From Kitasatospora atroaurantiaca (GTDB taxonomy: Bacteria > Actinomycetota > Actinomycetes > Streptomycetales > Streptomycetaceae), in contig NZ_VIVR01000001.1 in the NCBI RefSeq assembly GCF_007828955.1, forward strand, positions 7,068,001 through 7,132,000: a stretch of 64,000 nt of DNA, in the 5' to 3' direction. The translations under genes were made by a program, and so were the position numbers. Under the pieces are notes generated by a model. That model was given only the letters and a program-made list of their open reading frames with translations, was not told the origin of the DNA and did not search any database. Below, piece after piece: positions 1 through 8,448 of the stretch; the stretch's first letter is position 1; every line of letters begins with the position of its first letter.

Positions 1-828
1 CTCGGCCTCTCCGAGCGACGGCTCGGTGACGCTCTCCAGGTGCGCCCGCGGGAGGAATACGTCATCTCCTCGAAGGTGGGCAGGCTGCTCGTCCCCAACG
101 AGCGGCCGTGCGGGGCCGACACCGAGGGCTTCGCCGTCCGCGAGGACCTGCGCCGCCAGTGGGACTTCAGCCGTGACGGAGTGCACCGCTCCATCGAGGA
201 GACGCTGGGGCGCACGGGCCTGGACCGCCTGGACGTCGTCTACCTGCACGACCCCGACGACCACTGGCAGCAGGCCGCCGAGGAGGCCATACCCGCGCTG
301 GCCGACCTGCGCGACCAGGGTGTCATCGGCGCCATCGGCGCCGGCATGAACCAGTCGGCCATGCTCACCCGCTTCCTGCGCGAGACCGCCGCCGACGTGG
401 TGATGACCGCCGGGCGCTACACCCTCCTCGACCAGTCCGCGTTGGACGATGTCCTTCCCGCGGCGCAGGAGCTGGGCAAGAGCGTCGTCGCGGTCGGCGT
501 GTTCAACTCCGGACTGCTCTCCCAGGACAGGCCCGCGTCCGGCATGAAGTACGACTACCAGGACGCCTCGACGGACCTGGTCCAGCAGGCGCAGGCCATC
601 GCCGACGTCTGTGAGCAGCACGGCACCACCCTGCCCGCCGCCGCCATCGCCTTCCCGTTCACCCACCCCGCCGTCGTCAACGTCACCCTGGGCATGCGGA
701 CCGCCGACCAGGTCGAACGCAACGCGGAGCTCCACCGCCGGCCCGTCCCCGCAGGCCTCTGGGACCATCTGCGCGCCGAAGGCCTGATCAGAGCGGACGT
801 GCCGGGTTCGGGCTCCGACGCCGACTGA
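1..828 (+). CDS. Aldo/keto reductase, L-fucose dehydrogenase-like (5' end cut by window)
   Basis: The reading frame is open from the first base, so the N-terminus lies outside the window; a GTG at 40 is internal. The visible part starts in the segment LGLSERRLG just after the catalytic Tyr of this family and keeps the Lys region (SSKVGRL) and YLHDPDDH. It is closely similar along its length to the aldo/keto reductase at 18246-19259 and less so to the one at 2574-3563. The family (D-threo-aldose or L-fucose dehydrogenases) oxidises C1 of L-fucose-type sugars to the lactone with NAD(P). It is followed 47 nt later by the FAH hydrolase, so it probably heads or continues the fucose operon. Sugar specificity is inferred from context. 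Confidence 0.85.
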   Translation, partial: LGLSERRLGDALQVRPREEYVISSKVGRLLVPNERPCGADTEGFAVREDLRRQWDFSRDGVHRSIEETLGRTGLDRLDVVYLHDPDDHWQQAAEEAIPALADLRDQGVIGAIGAGMNQSAMLTRFLRETAADVVMTAGRYTLLDQSALDDVLPAAQELGKSVVAVGVFNSGLLSQDRPASGMKYDYQDASTDLVQQAQAIADVCEQHGTTLPAAAIAFPFTHPAVVNVTLGMRTADQVERNAELHRRPVPAGLWDHLRAEGLIRADVPGSGSDAD

Positions 829-875
829 CAGCTCCCGGCCAGGGAATTCATCCGATGTGTTGATAGGAGTTCGAC

Positions 876-1727
876 ATGAAGTTGCTTCGGATCGGGGCAC
901 CGGGCGAGGAAGTCCCGGCAGTCCGCGGCGAGGACGGACGCGTGTTCGCCCTCTCGGGGCTGACCGGGGACGTCGACGGGGCTTTCCTCGCCTCGGACGG
1001 GGTCCAGCGGGCCCGGGCGGCGCTGGCTGCCGGTGAGCTGCCCGAGGTCGACGCCACCGGTCTGCGGGTCGGTGCGCCGGTGGCGCGGCCGGGCAAGGTG
1101 GTGTGCGTCGGTCTCAACTACCGTGACCACGCGGAGGAGACCGGGGCGGCCATCCCCGCCCGGCCGGTGGTCTTCATGAAGGACCCGGCGACCGTGGTCG
1201 GCCCGTACGACGAGGTGCTGATCCCGCGCGGCTCGGTGAAGACCGACTGGGAGGTGGAACTCGCCGTCGTGATCGGCCGTCAGGCCCGCTACCTCGCCGA
1301 CCCCACCGACGCGGTGGACTGCATCGCGGGCTACACGATCAGCAACGACGTCTCCGAGCGGGAGTTCCAGCTCGAGTACTCCGCGCAGTGGGACCTCGGC
1401 AAGTCCTGCGAGACCTTCAACCCGATGGGCCCCTGGCTGGTCACCGCGGACGAGGTGGGCGACCCGCAGGCGCTCGGCCTGCGCCTGGCCGTCAACGGCG
1501 AGCCTCGCCAGGACGGCAACACGAAGAACATGATCTTCGACATCGCCCACCTGGTCTGGTACCTGAGCCAGTACATGGTGCTCAACCCCGGCGACGTGAT
1601 CAACACCGGCACCCCCGCCGGCGTGGCCCTCGGTCTGCCCGGCACCCCCTACCTGCGTGAGGGCGACGCCGTCGAGCTGTCCATCGACGGCCTGGGCACC
1701 CAGCGCCAGACGTTCCGCAACGCGTGA
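876..1727 (+). CDS. FAH-family hydrolase, probable 2,4-diketo-3-deoxy-L-fuconate hydrolase
   Basis: 283 aa, ATG start with AGGAG 10 nt upstream. The fumarylacetoacetate hydrolase fold is clear: GLNYRDHAEE near residue 80, the metal-ligand cluster DWEVELA (Glu126, Glu128) with Asp158 in SNDVSERE, and a C-terminal GDVINTGTPAGV loop. Length is normal for the family. FAH relatives cleave a C-C bond in a 2,4-diketo acid; in the L-fucose pathway this gives pyruvate and L-lactate. Position between fucose dehydrogenases and LutABC supports that role. Ureidoglycolate lyase or acylpyruvase activity is the main alternative, disfavoured by context. Confidence 0.85.
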   Translation: MKLLRIGAPGEEVPAVRGEDGRVFALSGLTGDVDGAFLASDGVQRARAALAAGELPEVDATGLRVGAPVARPGKVVCVGLNYRDHAEETGAAIPARPVVFMKDPATVVGPYDEVLIPRGSVKTDWEVELAVVIGRQARYLADPTDAVDCIAGYTISNDVSEREFQLEYSAQWDLGKSCETFNPMGPWLVTADEVGDPQALGLRLAVNGEPRQDGNTKNMIFDIAHLVWYLSQYMVLNPGDVINTGTPAGVALGLPGTPYLREGDAVELSIDGLGTQRQTFRNA

Positions 1728-1803
1728 AAGGCACCCCGTTGTCCGCAACCACCGCGCTCCAGGCGCCAACCGACACCCGCCGGTACGACCGGAGGGCGGA
1801 CGC

Positions 1804-2571
1804 ATGACGGCCACCGATTTTGCGGGACTGACGGCGGTGGTTACCGGCGGCGCCTCCGGGATAGGCCTCGCCACCGCGTCCCTGCTCGCGGAGCGCGGCG
1901 CCCGGGTGGCCGTTCTGGATCTCGACCCCGCATCGTTGAAGGAGCCGCTGGTCGGCTTCACCGCCGATGTCAGCGACGACGCCTCGGTCCGTGCCGCGGT
2001 CGACGCGGCGGCCGACGCCTTCGGCGGAATCGACGTCGTGGTCAACTGCGCGGGCATCAGCGCGATCGGCACGGTGGAGGACAACCCGGACGAGCAGTGG
2101 GGCCGGGTCCTCGACGTCAACCTGGTCGGGGTCGTCCGGACCATCCGGGCCGCCCTGCCGTACCTGCGCCGGTCCGAGAACGCCTCGGTGGTCAACATCG
2201 GCTCCATCGTCGTCACCACCGGCCTGCCGCAGCGCGCGCTGTACGCGGCCGGCAAGGGCGCCGTGATGTCGCTGACGCTGTCGATGGCCGCCGACCACGT
2301 CCGCGAGGGCATCCGGTTCAACTGCGTCAACCCCGGCACCGTCGACACCCCGTGGGTCGGCCGGCTGCTCGACGCCGCCGCCGACCCGGCCGCCGAGCGC
2401 GCCGCGCTGAACGCCCGGCAGCCCACCGGCCGCATGGTCACCGCCGAGGAGGTGGCCGCCGCCATCGCCTACCTGGCCTCCCCCGCGGCCGCCTCGGTCA
2501 CCGGCACCGCCCTCGCGGTCGACGGCGGCATGGCGGGCCTGCGCCTGCGACCCGCCGAGACGAAGGCCTGA
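1804..2571 (+). CDS. SDR oxidoreductase, probable 2-keto-3-deoxy-L-fuconate dehydrogenase
   Basis: 255 aa. The ATG at 1804 is preceded by a GGAGGGCGG ribosome site; an in-frame extension upstream to 1657 has no family similarity and overlaps the FAH gene. Classical short-chain dehydrogenase: cofactor motif GGASGIG (residues 15-21), NCAG (81-84), catalytic Ser134, Tyr147 and Lys151, and a C-terminal VDGG. In the fucose route the SDR oxidises 2-keto-3-deoxy-L-fuconate to the 2,4-diketo acid that the neighbouring FAH enzyme cleaves. The stop is 2 nt from the next start, so it is translated as part of the operon. Confidence 0.87.
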   Translation: MTATDFAGLTAVVTGGASGIGLATASLLAERGARVAVLDLDPASLKEPLVGFTADVSDDASVRAAVDAAADAFGGIDVVVNCAGISAIGTVEDNPDEQWGRVLDVNLVGVVRTIRAALPYLRRSENASVVNIGSIVVTTGLPQRALYAAGKGAVMSLTLSMAADHVREGIRFNCVNPGTVDTPWVGRLLDAAADPAAERAALNARQPTGRMVTAEEVAAAIAYLASPAAASVTGTALAVDGGMAGLRLRPAETKA

Positions 2572-2573
2572 CA

Positions 2574-3563
2574 ATGCACCAGAACACCCTCGGGCGGGGG
2601 CCGGTGCGGGTCAGCGCACTCGCCTTCGGCGCGGCGGCCATCGGCAACCTGTTCACCCAGGTCACCGACACCGAGGCCGAGCAGGCCGTCACCGCCGCCT
2701 GGGAGGCCGGTGTCCGCTACTTCGACACCGCCCCGCACTACGGCCTCGGCCTGTCCGAACGCCGGCTCGGCACCGTGCTGCGCGGCCTGCCCCGCGAGGA
2801 GTACACGATCTCCACCAAGGTCGGCCGGCTGCTGGAGCCGTCCGACCTCGGCGGCGACGACCTCGCCAACGGCTTCGCCGTCCCAGCCACCCACCGCCGG
2901 CGCTGGGACTTCAGCGCCGAGGGCGTGCGCCGCTCCATCGAGGACAGCCTCGACCGGCTCGGCCTGGACCGGATCGACATCGCCTACCTGCACGACCCCG
3001 ACGACCATCTGGACCAGGCCATCGGCGAGGCCTACCCGGAGCTGGCGCGGATGCGCGCCGAGGGACTGGTCGGCGCGATCGGCGTCGGCATGAACCAGGC
3101 AGAGGCGCCCGCGCGCTTCGTCCGCGAGACCGACCTCGACGTGGTCCTGCTGGCCGGCCGCTACACGCTGCTCGACCAGCGTGGCCTCGTCGAGCTACTG
3201 CCGCTCGCCGAGCGGCACGGCGTGTCCGTGGTGGTCGGCGGGGCCTTCAACTCCGGCCTGCTGGCCGACCCGAAACCCGGCGCCACCTTCGACTACGCCG
3301 CAGCACCCGACGAACTGCTCAGCCGAGCACTGGAGTTGAAGGAGGTCTGCGAGCGCCACGGGGTGCCGCTGCGGGCCGCCGCGCTGCAGTTCCCGTTCGG
3401 CCACCCGGCCGTCGCGAGCGTGCTGGTCGGCACCCGGACCGCGGGCGAGGTGCGGGACGCCGCGGCGATGCTCCACCACCCCGTCCCCGACCTCCTGTGG
3501 GCGGAGCTCAAGGAGCGCGGGCTGCTGCCCGAGGACGTACCGACCCCCAGGGAGGCGGGCTGA
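2574..3563 (+). CDS. Aldo/keto reductase, L-fucose dehydrogenase-like
   Basis: 329 aa. The start at 2574 lies 2 nt after the SDR stop. The family N-terminus (VSALAFGAAAIGNL) begins near residue 13, which excludes a longer upstream start. Catalytic Asp51, Tyr56 (in DTAPHYGLGLSERR) and Lys82 are visible, followed by YLHDPDDH. It belongs to the same subfamily as the enzymes at 1-828 and 18246-19259 but is the most divergent of the three, so it may act on a different anomer or 6-deoxy sugar. The stop codon overlaps the lutA start (TGATG), which implies translational coupling. Confidence 0.88.
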   Translation: MHQNTLGRGPVRVSALAFGAAAIGNLFTQVTDTEAEQAVTAAWEAGVRYFDTAPHYGLGLSERRLGTVLRGLPREEYTISTKVGRLLEPSDLGGDDLANGFAVPATHRRRWDFSAEGVRRSIEDSLDRLGLDRIDIAYLHDPDDHLDQAIGEAYPELARMRAEGLVGAIGVGMNQAEAPARFVRETDLDVVLLAGRYTLLDQRGLVELLPLAERHGVSVVVGGAFNSGLLADPKPGATFDYAAAPDELLSRALELKEVCERHGVPLRAAALQFPFGHPAVASVLVGTRTAGEVRDAAAMLHHPVPDLLWAELKERGLLPEDVPTPREAG

Positions 3564-4303
3564 TGCGGATCGCCCTGTTCATCACCTGCTTCAACGACAC
3601 CATGTTCCCCGGCACCGGCCGGGCCGTGGTCGACGTCCTCGAACGGCTCGGCCACACGGTCGACTTCCCGCAGGAGCAGACCTGCTGCGGGCAGATGCAC
3701 TTCAACACCGGCTACCGGCCCGACGCCGTCCCGCTGGTGGACCGCTTCGCCCGGGTCTTCGGCGAGTACGACGCGGTGGTCACCCCGTCGGCGTCCTGCG
3801 CCGGCATGGTGCGCGAGAACCACCCGGTGCTGGCCGAGGAGCACAGCAGCGCCCGGCTCCAGGCCGATGTGGCGCAGCTGGTGCCCCGGGTCCACGAGTT
3901 CACCGAGTTCCTGGTCGACGTGCTGGGGGTGAGCGACGTCGGCGCCGCCTTCCCGCACCGGGTCGCCTACCACCCGACCTGCCACTCGCTGCGCGGCCTG
4001 CGGCTCGGCGACCGTCCGCAGCGGCTGCTGAAGGCAGTCAAGGACCTCGACCTGGTCGACATCCCGGCGGCAGACTCCTGCTGCGGCTTCGGCGGGACGT
4101 TCGCCGTCAAGAACGCCGACACCTCCACCGCGATGCTCGCCGACAAGATGCGCAGCGTGCTCGACAGCGGCGCCGACGTGCTCTGCGCCGCCGACAACTC
4201 CTGCCTGCTGCACATCGGCGGCGGCCTCTCCCGGCAGGGCAGCGCCGTCCGCACCATGCATCTGGCCGAGATCCTGGCCGCGACCGAGGGAGGACCGCGA
4301 TGA
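3563..4303 (+). CDS. lutA: LutA/LldE-type (Fe-S)-binding subunit of L-lactate oxidation
   Basis: 246 aa; the start overlaps the previous stop. Two CCG-type cysteine-rich modules are visible: QTCCGQMHFNTGY (Cys41-Cys42) and, near the C-terminus, DSCCGFGG, with HPTCHS between them. This is the LutA/LldE architecture. LutABC oxidises L-lactate to pyruvate. Here the substrate would be supplied internally, because the FAH enzyme three genes upstream should release L-lactate from fucose. The gene overlaps lutB by 4 nt (ATGA). Confidence 0.92.
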   Translation: MRIALFITCFNDTMFPGTGRAVVDVLERLGHTVDFPQEQTCCGQMHFNTGYRPDAVPLVDRFARVFGEYDAVVTPSASCAGMVRENHPVLAEEHSSARLQADVAQLVPRVHEFTEFLVDVLGVSDVGAAFPHRVAYHPTCHSLRGLRLGDRPQRLLKAVKDLDLVDIPAADSCCGFGGTFAVKNADTSTAMLADKMRSVLDSGADVLCAADNSCLLHIGGGLSRQGSAVRTMHLAEILAATEGGPR

Positions 4304-5748
4304 CCGGACAAGGTGTGGTCTGGCTCGGCTCCCCGCCGTTCCCGAAGGCCGCCCGCGAGGCGCTGAAGAACGACCAGCTGCGGGCCAACCTGAAGCGCGC
4401 CACAACCACCATCCGGGACAAGCGCCTCGCGGTCGCCTCGGAACTGGACGACTGGGAGGCGCTGCGCGAGTCCGCCGCCGCGATCAAGCGCCGCACCGCG
4501 CGCCACCTCGACCGGTACCTGCTCCAGTTGGAGGAGTCGGTCACCGTGGCCGGCGGCACCGTGCACTGGGCCGCCGACGCGGCCGAGGCCAACCGCATCG
4601 TCACCGAGCTGGTCCGCGCCACCGGCGAACGCGAGGTGGTCAAGATCAAGTCGATGGCCACCCAGGAGATCGGCCTCAACGAACACCTGGCCGAGGCCGG
4701 GATCACCGCTTACGAGACCGACCTCGCCGAGCTGATCGTCCAGCTCGGCGACGACCGGCCCTCGCACATCCTGGTCCCCGCCATCCACAAGAACCGCGGC
4801 GAGATCCGCGACCTGTTCACCGCCGAGATGGGCAGCTGGGGCCGCCCCGCCCCCGACGGGCTGACCGACGAGCCCGCCGCCCTGGCCGAAGCCGCCCGGC
4901 AGCACCTGCGGGAGAAGTTCCTGCGTGCCAAGGTCGCCGTCTCGGGCGCCAACTTCGCCTGCGCAGAGACGGGGACGGTCGTGGTGGTCGAATCGGAGGG
5001 GAACGGCCGGATGTGCCTGACCCTGCCGGAGACCCTGATCACCGTGATGGGCATCGAGAAGGTCGTCCCCACCTGGTCCGACCTGGAGGTGTTCCTGCAG
5101 CTGCTGCCGCGCTCCTCCACCGGTGAGCGGATGAACCCCTACACCTCCACCTGGACCGGCACCACGGAGGGTGACGGACCGTCGGCGTTCCACCTGGTGC
5201 TGCTGGACAACGGCCGCACCGACACCCTCGCCGACACCGTCGGCCGCCAGGCCCTCGCCTGCATCCGCTGCTCGGCGTGCCTCAACGTCTGCCCGGTGTA
5301 CGAGCGCACCGGCGGCCACGCCTACGGCTCGGTCTACCCCGGTCCGATCGGCGCCGTCCTCACCCCGCAACTGGTCGGCGTCGAGACGGCCGCCTCGCTG
5401 CCGTTCGCCTCCACGCTGTGCGGGGCCTGCTACGACGCCTGCCCAGTGAAGATCAACATCCCCGAGGTGCTCACCCACCTGCGGGCCGAGGTCGTCGAGG
5501 CCAAGGGCCGCTCCGCCGAGGCGCTGGCGATGAAGGCGGCCGGTGTCGTGCTCGACTCCCCGCGCCTGCTGGGCGCCGCGCAGAAGGCCGCCGCGCTCGG
5601 CGGGCGGGTGCTGTCCCGCGACGGGCGGATCGGCCGACTGCCCGGACCGCTGCACGGCTGGTCCGACAGCCGCGACACGCCTGCACCGGCGACCGAGTCC
5701 TTCCGTACCTGGTGGCGCAAGAACAAGGAGAACGGGGAGAGCCGATGA
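4300..5748 (+). CDS. lutB: LutB/LldF-type iron-sulfur protein of L-lactate oxidation
   Basis: 482 aa with a LUD domain in the N-terminal two thirds (for example VKIKSMATQEIGLNEHL and GANFACAETGT), then a ferredoxin-like segment with CIRCSACLNVCPVYE and a second cluster LCGACYDACPVKINIP. This is the usual LutB order. It probably carries electrons from the LutABC complex, a cytosolic lactate oxidase alternative to LldD. Start ATG overlaps the lutA stop and the stop overlaps the lutC start, as in a stoichiometric complex. Confidence 0.93.
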   Translation: MTGQGVVWLGSPPFPKAAREALKNDQLRANLKRATTTIRDKRLAVASELDDWEALRESAAAIKRRTARHLDRYLLQLEESVTVAGGTVHWAADAAEANRIVTELVRATGEREVVKIKSMATQEIGLNEHLAEAGITAYETDLAELIVQLGDDRPSHILVPAIHKNRGEIRDLFTAEMGSWGRPAPDGLTDEPAALAEAARQHLREKFLRAKVAVSGANFACAETGTVVVVESEGNGRMCLTLPETLITVMGIEKVVPTWSDLEVFLQLLPRSSTGERMNPYTSTWTGTTEGDGPSAFHLVLLDNGRTDTLADTVGRQALACIRCSACLNVCPVYERTGGHAYGSVYPGPIGAVLTPQLVGVETAASLPFASTLCGACYDACPVKINIPEVLTHLRAEVVEAKGRSAEALAMKAAGVVLDSPRLLGAAQKAAALGGRVLSRDGRIGRLPGPLHGWSDSRDTPAPATESFRTWWRKNKENGESR

Positions 5749-6401
5749 GCAGCCGCGAGACCGTCCTCGCCCGGATTCGGGCCGCCCTCGCCGACGTCCC
5801 CGCCGAGGAGGCACCGCAGGACGTCCCCGTGCCGCGCGACTACCGGCGCAGCCACGTCCGGCCCGGCGAGGACACCGTTACCCTGTTCGCCGAACGCGTC
5901 GCCGACTACCGCGCGAACGTCACCCGCACCGACCGGGCCGGCCTGACCGACGCCATCGCCGCCGCCCTCACCCGGCGCGAGGCCCGACACCTCGCGGTGC
6001 CCGCCGGCTTCCCGACCGAGCTGCTGCCGACCGGCGGCTGGGAGTGGCACCCGGAACCGCTGGACGTCCCCGCGCTGGACGGTCTGGACGGCGCGATCAC
6101 GCTGGCCGCCGCCGGCATCGCCGTCACCGGCACCATCGTGCTCGACACCGGCGCCGGTCAGGGCCGACGGGCCCTCACCCTGGTACCCGACTACCACCTG
6201 TGCATCGTGGACGCCGAGCAGATCGCCGACGACGTCCCGGACGCCCTCGCCCGCCTCGACCCCGCCCGGCCCCTCACCTTCGTCTCCGGCCCGTCCGCGA
6301 CCAGCGACATCGAACTCGACCGGGTGGAAGGAGTGCACGGCCCCCGTACCCTGGACGTCATCGTCGTCGAGTCCGGCCTCGATGCTGCAAGAACCGCATG
6401 A
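5745..6401 (+). CDS. lutC: LutC/LldG-type subunit (LUD domain)
   Basis: 218 aa; ATG at 5745 overlaps the lutB stop. It is a single LUD domain, with the conserved DGAITLAAAGIAVTGTIVLD segment and a C-terminal FVSGPSATSDIELDRVEGVHGP typical of LutC. No cofactor motif is present, as expected. It completes the three-gene lactate module. Its last codons lie just before the FadR-type regulator, which suggests that lut and fucose genes are controlled together. Confidence 0.92.
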   Translation: MSSRETVLARIRAALADVPAEEAPQDVPVPRDYRRSHVRPGEDTVTLFAERVADYRANVTRTDRAGLTDAIAAALTRREARHLAVPAGFPTELLPTGGWEWHPEPLDVPALDGLDGAITLAAAGIAVTGTIVLDTGAGQGRRALTLVPDYHLCIVDAEQIADDVPDALARLDPARPLTFVSGPSATSDIELDRVEGVHGPRTLDVIVVESGLDAARTA

Positions 6402-6415
6402 CCGGGAGGGAAGCC

Positions 6416-7123
6416 GTGCCAGTCACCGACGAAGCGATCGAGAAGATCAAGGCCATGATCGTGAGCGGCGAACTGCGGCCCGGTGAAAGGCTCCCGAAGG
6501 AGGCCGACCTCGCAGAGCGGCTCGGCCTCTCGCGCAACTCCCTGCGGGAGGCCGTCAAGGCGCTCTCGGTCATCCGGGTCCTCGACGTCCGCCAGGGTGA
6601 CGGCACCTACGTGACCAGCCTGGAACCCGACGTCCTGCTGGACACGCTGGGGTTCATCGTCGACTTCCACCGGGACGACAAGGTCCTGGAGTTCCTGGAG
6701 GTCCGCCGCGTCCTGGAGCCCGCCGCCACCGCGATGGCCGCCGGCCGGATGTCCGACGAGGAGGTCGCCGCCCTCGAGGAACTGCTCTCGGGTCTGAGCG
6801 GGGACGCGTCGCTCGAGCAACTGATCGACAACGACCTGGAGTTCCACCGCAGGATCGCGGCCGGGTCCGGCAACACCGTGCTGTCCTCGCTCATCGACGG
6901 CCTGTACGGCCCGACCCGGCGGGCCCGGGTCTGGCGCGGACTGACCGAGGAGGGTGCGGTGGAGCGCACCCGCCAGCAGCACCGCGCCATCCTCGACGCC
7001 ATCGCCGGCCGCCGCCCGGACCTGGCCCACGCCTGGGCCACCGTGCACATCGCCGGCGTCGAACAGTGGCTCCGCGGCACCCTCGGCGAGGCAGACTCGG
7101 CCCTCGGACTGTCCGGGCAGTGA
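6416..7123 (+). CDS. FadR-subfamily GntR regulator (LldR/LutR-like)
   Basis: 235 aa. A GTG at 6416 is chosen over the ATG at 6398: GGGAGGG lies 5 nt before the GTG, and the paralogue at 17548-18255 starts at the same homologous residue. An N-terminal winged helix (ERLPKEADLAERLGLSRNSL to GDGTYVTS, residues about 20-70) is followed by an all-helical FCD domain with the metal-binding pattern DLEFHRR and QQHRAI. Being the last gene of the fucose-lactate operon, it most likely senses L-lactate or a fucose intermediate and controls the operon. The ligand is inference. Confidence 0.88.
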   Translation: MPVTDEAIEKIKAMIVSGELRPGERLPKEADLAERLGLSRNSLREAVKALSVIRVLDVRQGDGTYVTSLEPDVLLDTLGFIVDFHRDDKVLEFLEVRRVLEPAATAMAAGRMSDEEVAALEELLSGLSGDASLEQLIDNDLEFHRRIAAGSGNTVLSSLIDGLYGPTRRARVWRGLTEEGAVERTRQQHRAILDAIAGRRPDLAHAWATVHIAGVEQWLRGTLGEADSALGLSGQ

Positions 7124-7247
7124 CGCGTCCGCTCCGGGTCGCCGACCGAACCGGCGGCCCCGGCACCCACCGCTTTCGGCGGACGGTCGCGCGGGGCCGC
7201 TGTGCGTTTCAGGACGCCCTGGAAGGGTCAGCTCGTGGGAACGGGCG

Positions 7248-8348
7248 TCATCCGGCGGTCAGGGCGGTCCAGCGCTGGTTGGAGCCGCCGTTGCAGTCCC
7301 ACAACTGGAGCTGCGTCCCGTCGGCCGTGGAGGCGCCCGGAACGTCCAGGCACCGGCCGGAGAGCGGGTTGCGGTAGCCGCCGTTGTAGGGCTGCCAGAC
7401 CTGGTTGGCACCGCCGGTGCAGGCCCAGAGCTGCACCTTGGTGCCGTTGGCCGTGCCCCAGCCCGCGGCGTCGAGGCACTTGCCCATCGAGCGAAGGGTG
7501 CCGTCGGTATAGGCGGACCACAGCTGGTTGGCGCTGCCGCCGCAGCCCCAGGTCTGGACGGCGGTCCCGTCGGCGGTGCCGGCGCCGTCGACGTCCATGC
7601 ACTTCCCGGCGAGGCCCGACCGCACGAGTGCGGCGGCAGGGGCCGGGTTCCTCAGCCACCCGGCGCTGTCCGCGGCCTGGATACCGCGATGGAAGACGTC
7701 GGCCATCTTCCGGTAGCCCGCGTCGTTGGGGTGCACGGAGTCCGCCAGGTCGGCCGAGGTGAGGCTGCTCATGTCGACGTACGCGACGTGCTTGCCGGCT
7801 GCCCGTGCATCGCTCACGATCTGGGGGATGGCCTGGTTGTACGCGGCCCGGTACTGCTCCTCCGTGCTGTTGGTGGACACCACCAGGGAGGCCACGACGA
7901 CGGTCGCGTCGGGGACGTCGGCGGTGATCTGGTCGACCAGTGACTTCAGCCGGTCGGCGGCGGTGGACGGCTGGTAGTTCCCGCTGAGGTCGTTGGTGCC
8001 GATCTCCAGCGTCACGACGTTGGGCCGGTAGCGGGTCAGCGAAGCGTCGGCGAGTGCGGCGATCTGATCGATGCGGTAGCCGGAGTGGCCCTCGTTGTCG
8101 GCGTCGGACATCGAACCGCCCCGCACCGAGCCGACGAAGTCCACCGGATGGCCGTCAGCCGCGAGCGCGTCCCACAGCGCGCCGCGGTAGCCGTTGCCCG
8201 CGCTGCTCCCCAAACCCCAGGTGATCGAGTCGCCCAGCGGCATGACCCGTAGGGGCGTATCGGTGGCAGCGGAGGCGGGGGTCACGCCGGTCGCCGTCAC
8301 CCCGAGAACGGCGGTGACGAGCGCGATCAGTACCCGTAACGTGCGCAT
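7248..8348 (-). CDS. Secreted SGNH esterase with ricin-type lectin domain
   Basis: 366 aa with a Sec signal ending near ASA (residue 27). Block I GDSITWG starts at residue 39, block III is GTNDLSG and block V is DSVHPNDAGY, giving the Ser and Asp-His of an SGNH hydrolase. Residues about 235-366 form a CBM13-like trefoil with repeated GKCMDV, GKCLDA and GRCLDV plus NQLW, NQVW and NQRW motifs. It resembles CE3-type acetyl-xylan esterases and would remove acetyl groups from hemicellulose outside the cell. A GAGGAAA ribosome site precedes the ATG. Confidence 0.88.
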   Translation of the reverse strand: MRTLRVLIALVTAVLGVTATGVTPASAATDTPLRVMPLGDSITWGLGSSAGNGYRGALWDALAADGHPVDFVGSVRGGSMSDADNEGHSGYRIDQIAALADASLTRYRPNVVTLEIGTNDLSGNYQPSTAADRLKSLVDQITADVPDATVVVASLVVSTNSTEEQYRAAYNQAIPQIVSDARAAGKHVAYVDMSSLTSADLADSVHPNDAGYRKMADVFHRGIQAADSAGWLRNPAPAAALVRSGLAGKCMDVDGAGTADGTAVQTWGCGGSANQLWSAYTDGTLRSMGKCLDAAGWGTANGTKVQLWACTGGANQVWQPYNGGYRNPLSGRCLDVPGASTADGTQLQLWDCNGGSNQRWTALTAG

Positions 8349-8385
8349 GCAGGTTTCCTCTTCTCCGTGTCGCAGCAGCTGAACG

Positions 8386-8418
8386 GTGAGGCCGGAAAGC
8401 AGCAGTTTCCGGCCTCAC
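8386..8418 (-). terminator. Hairpin after the first GH141-like gene
   Basis: Perfect 13-bp stem GTGAGGCCGGAAA / TTTCCGGCCTCAC with a 7-nt loop, between the stop of the GH141-like gene (8449) and the start of the esterase (8348). It suggests partial or full termination, so the esterase may have its own promoter. Confidence 0.65.
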
Positions 8419-8448
8419 GGTCTGCGGCTCAGGGGGTTGTCACCCTGG

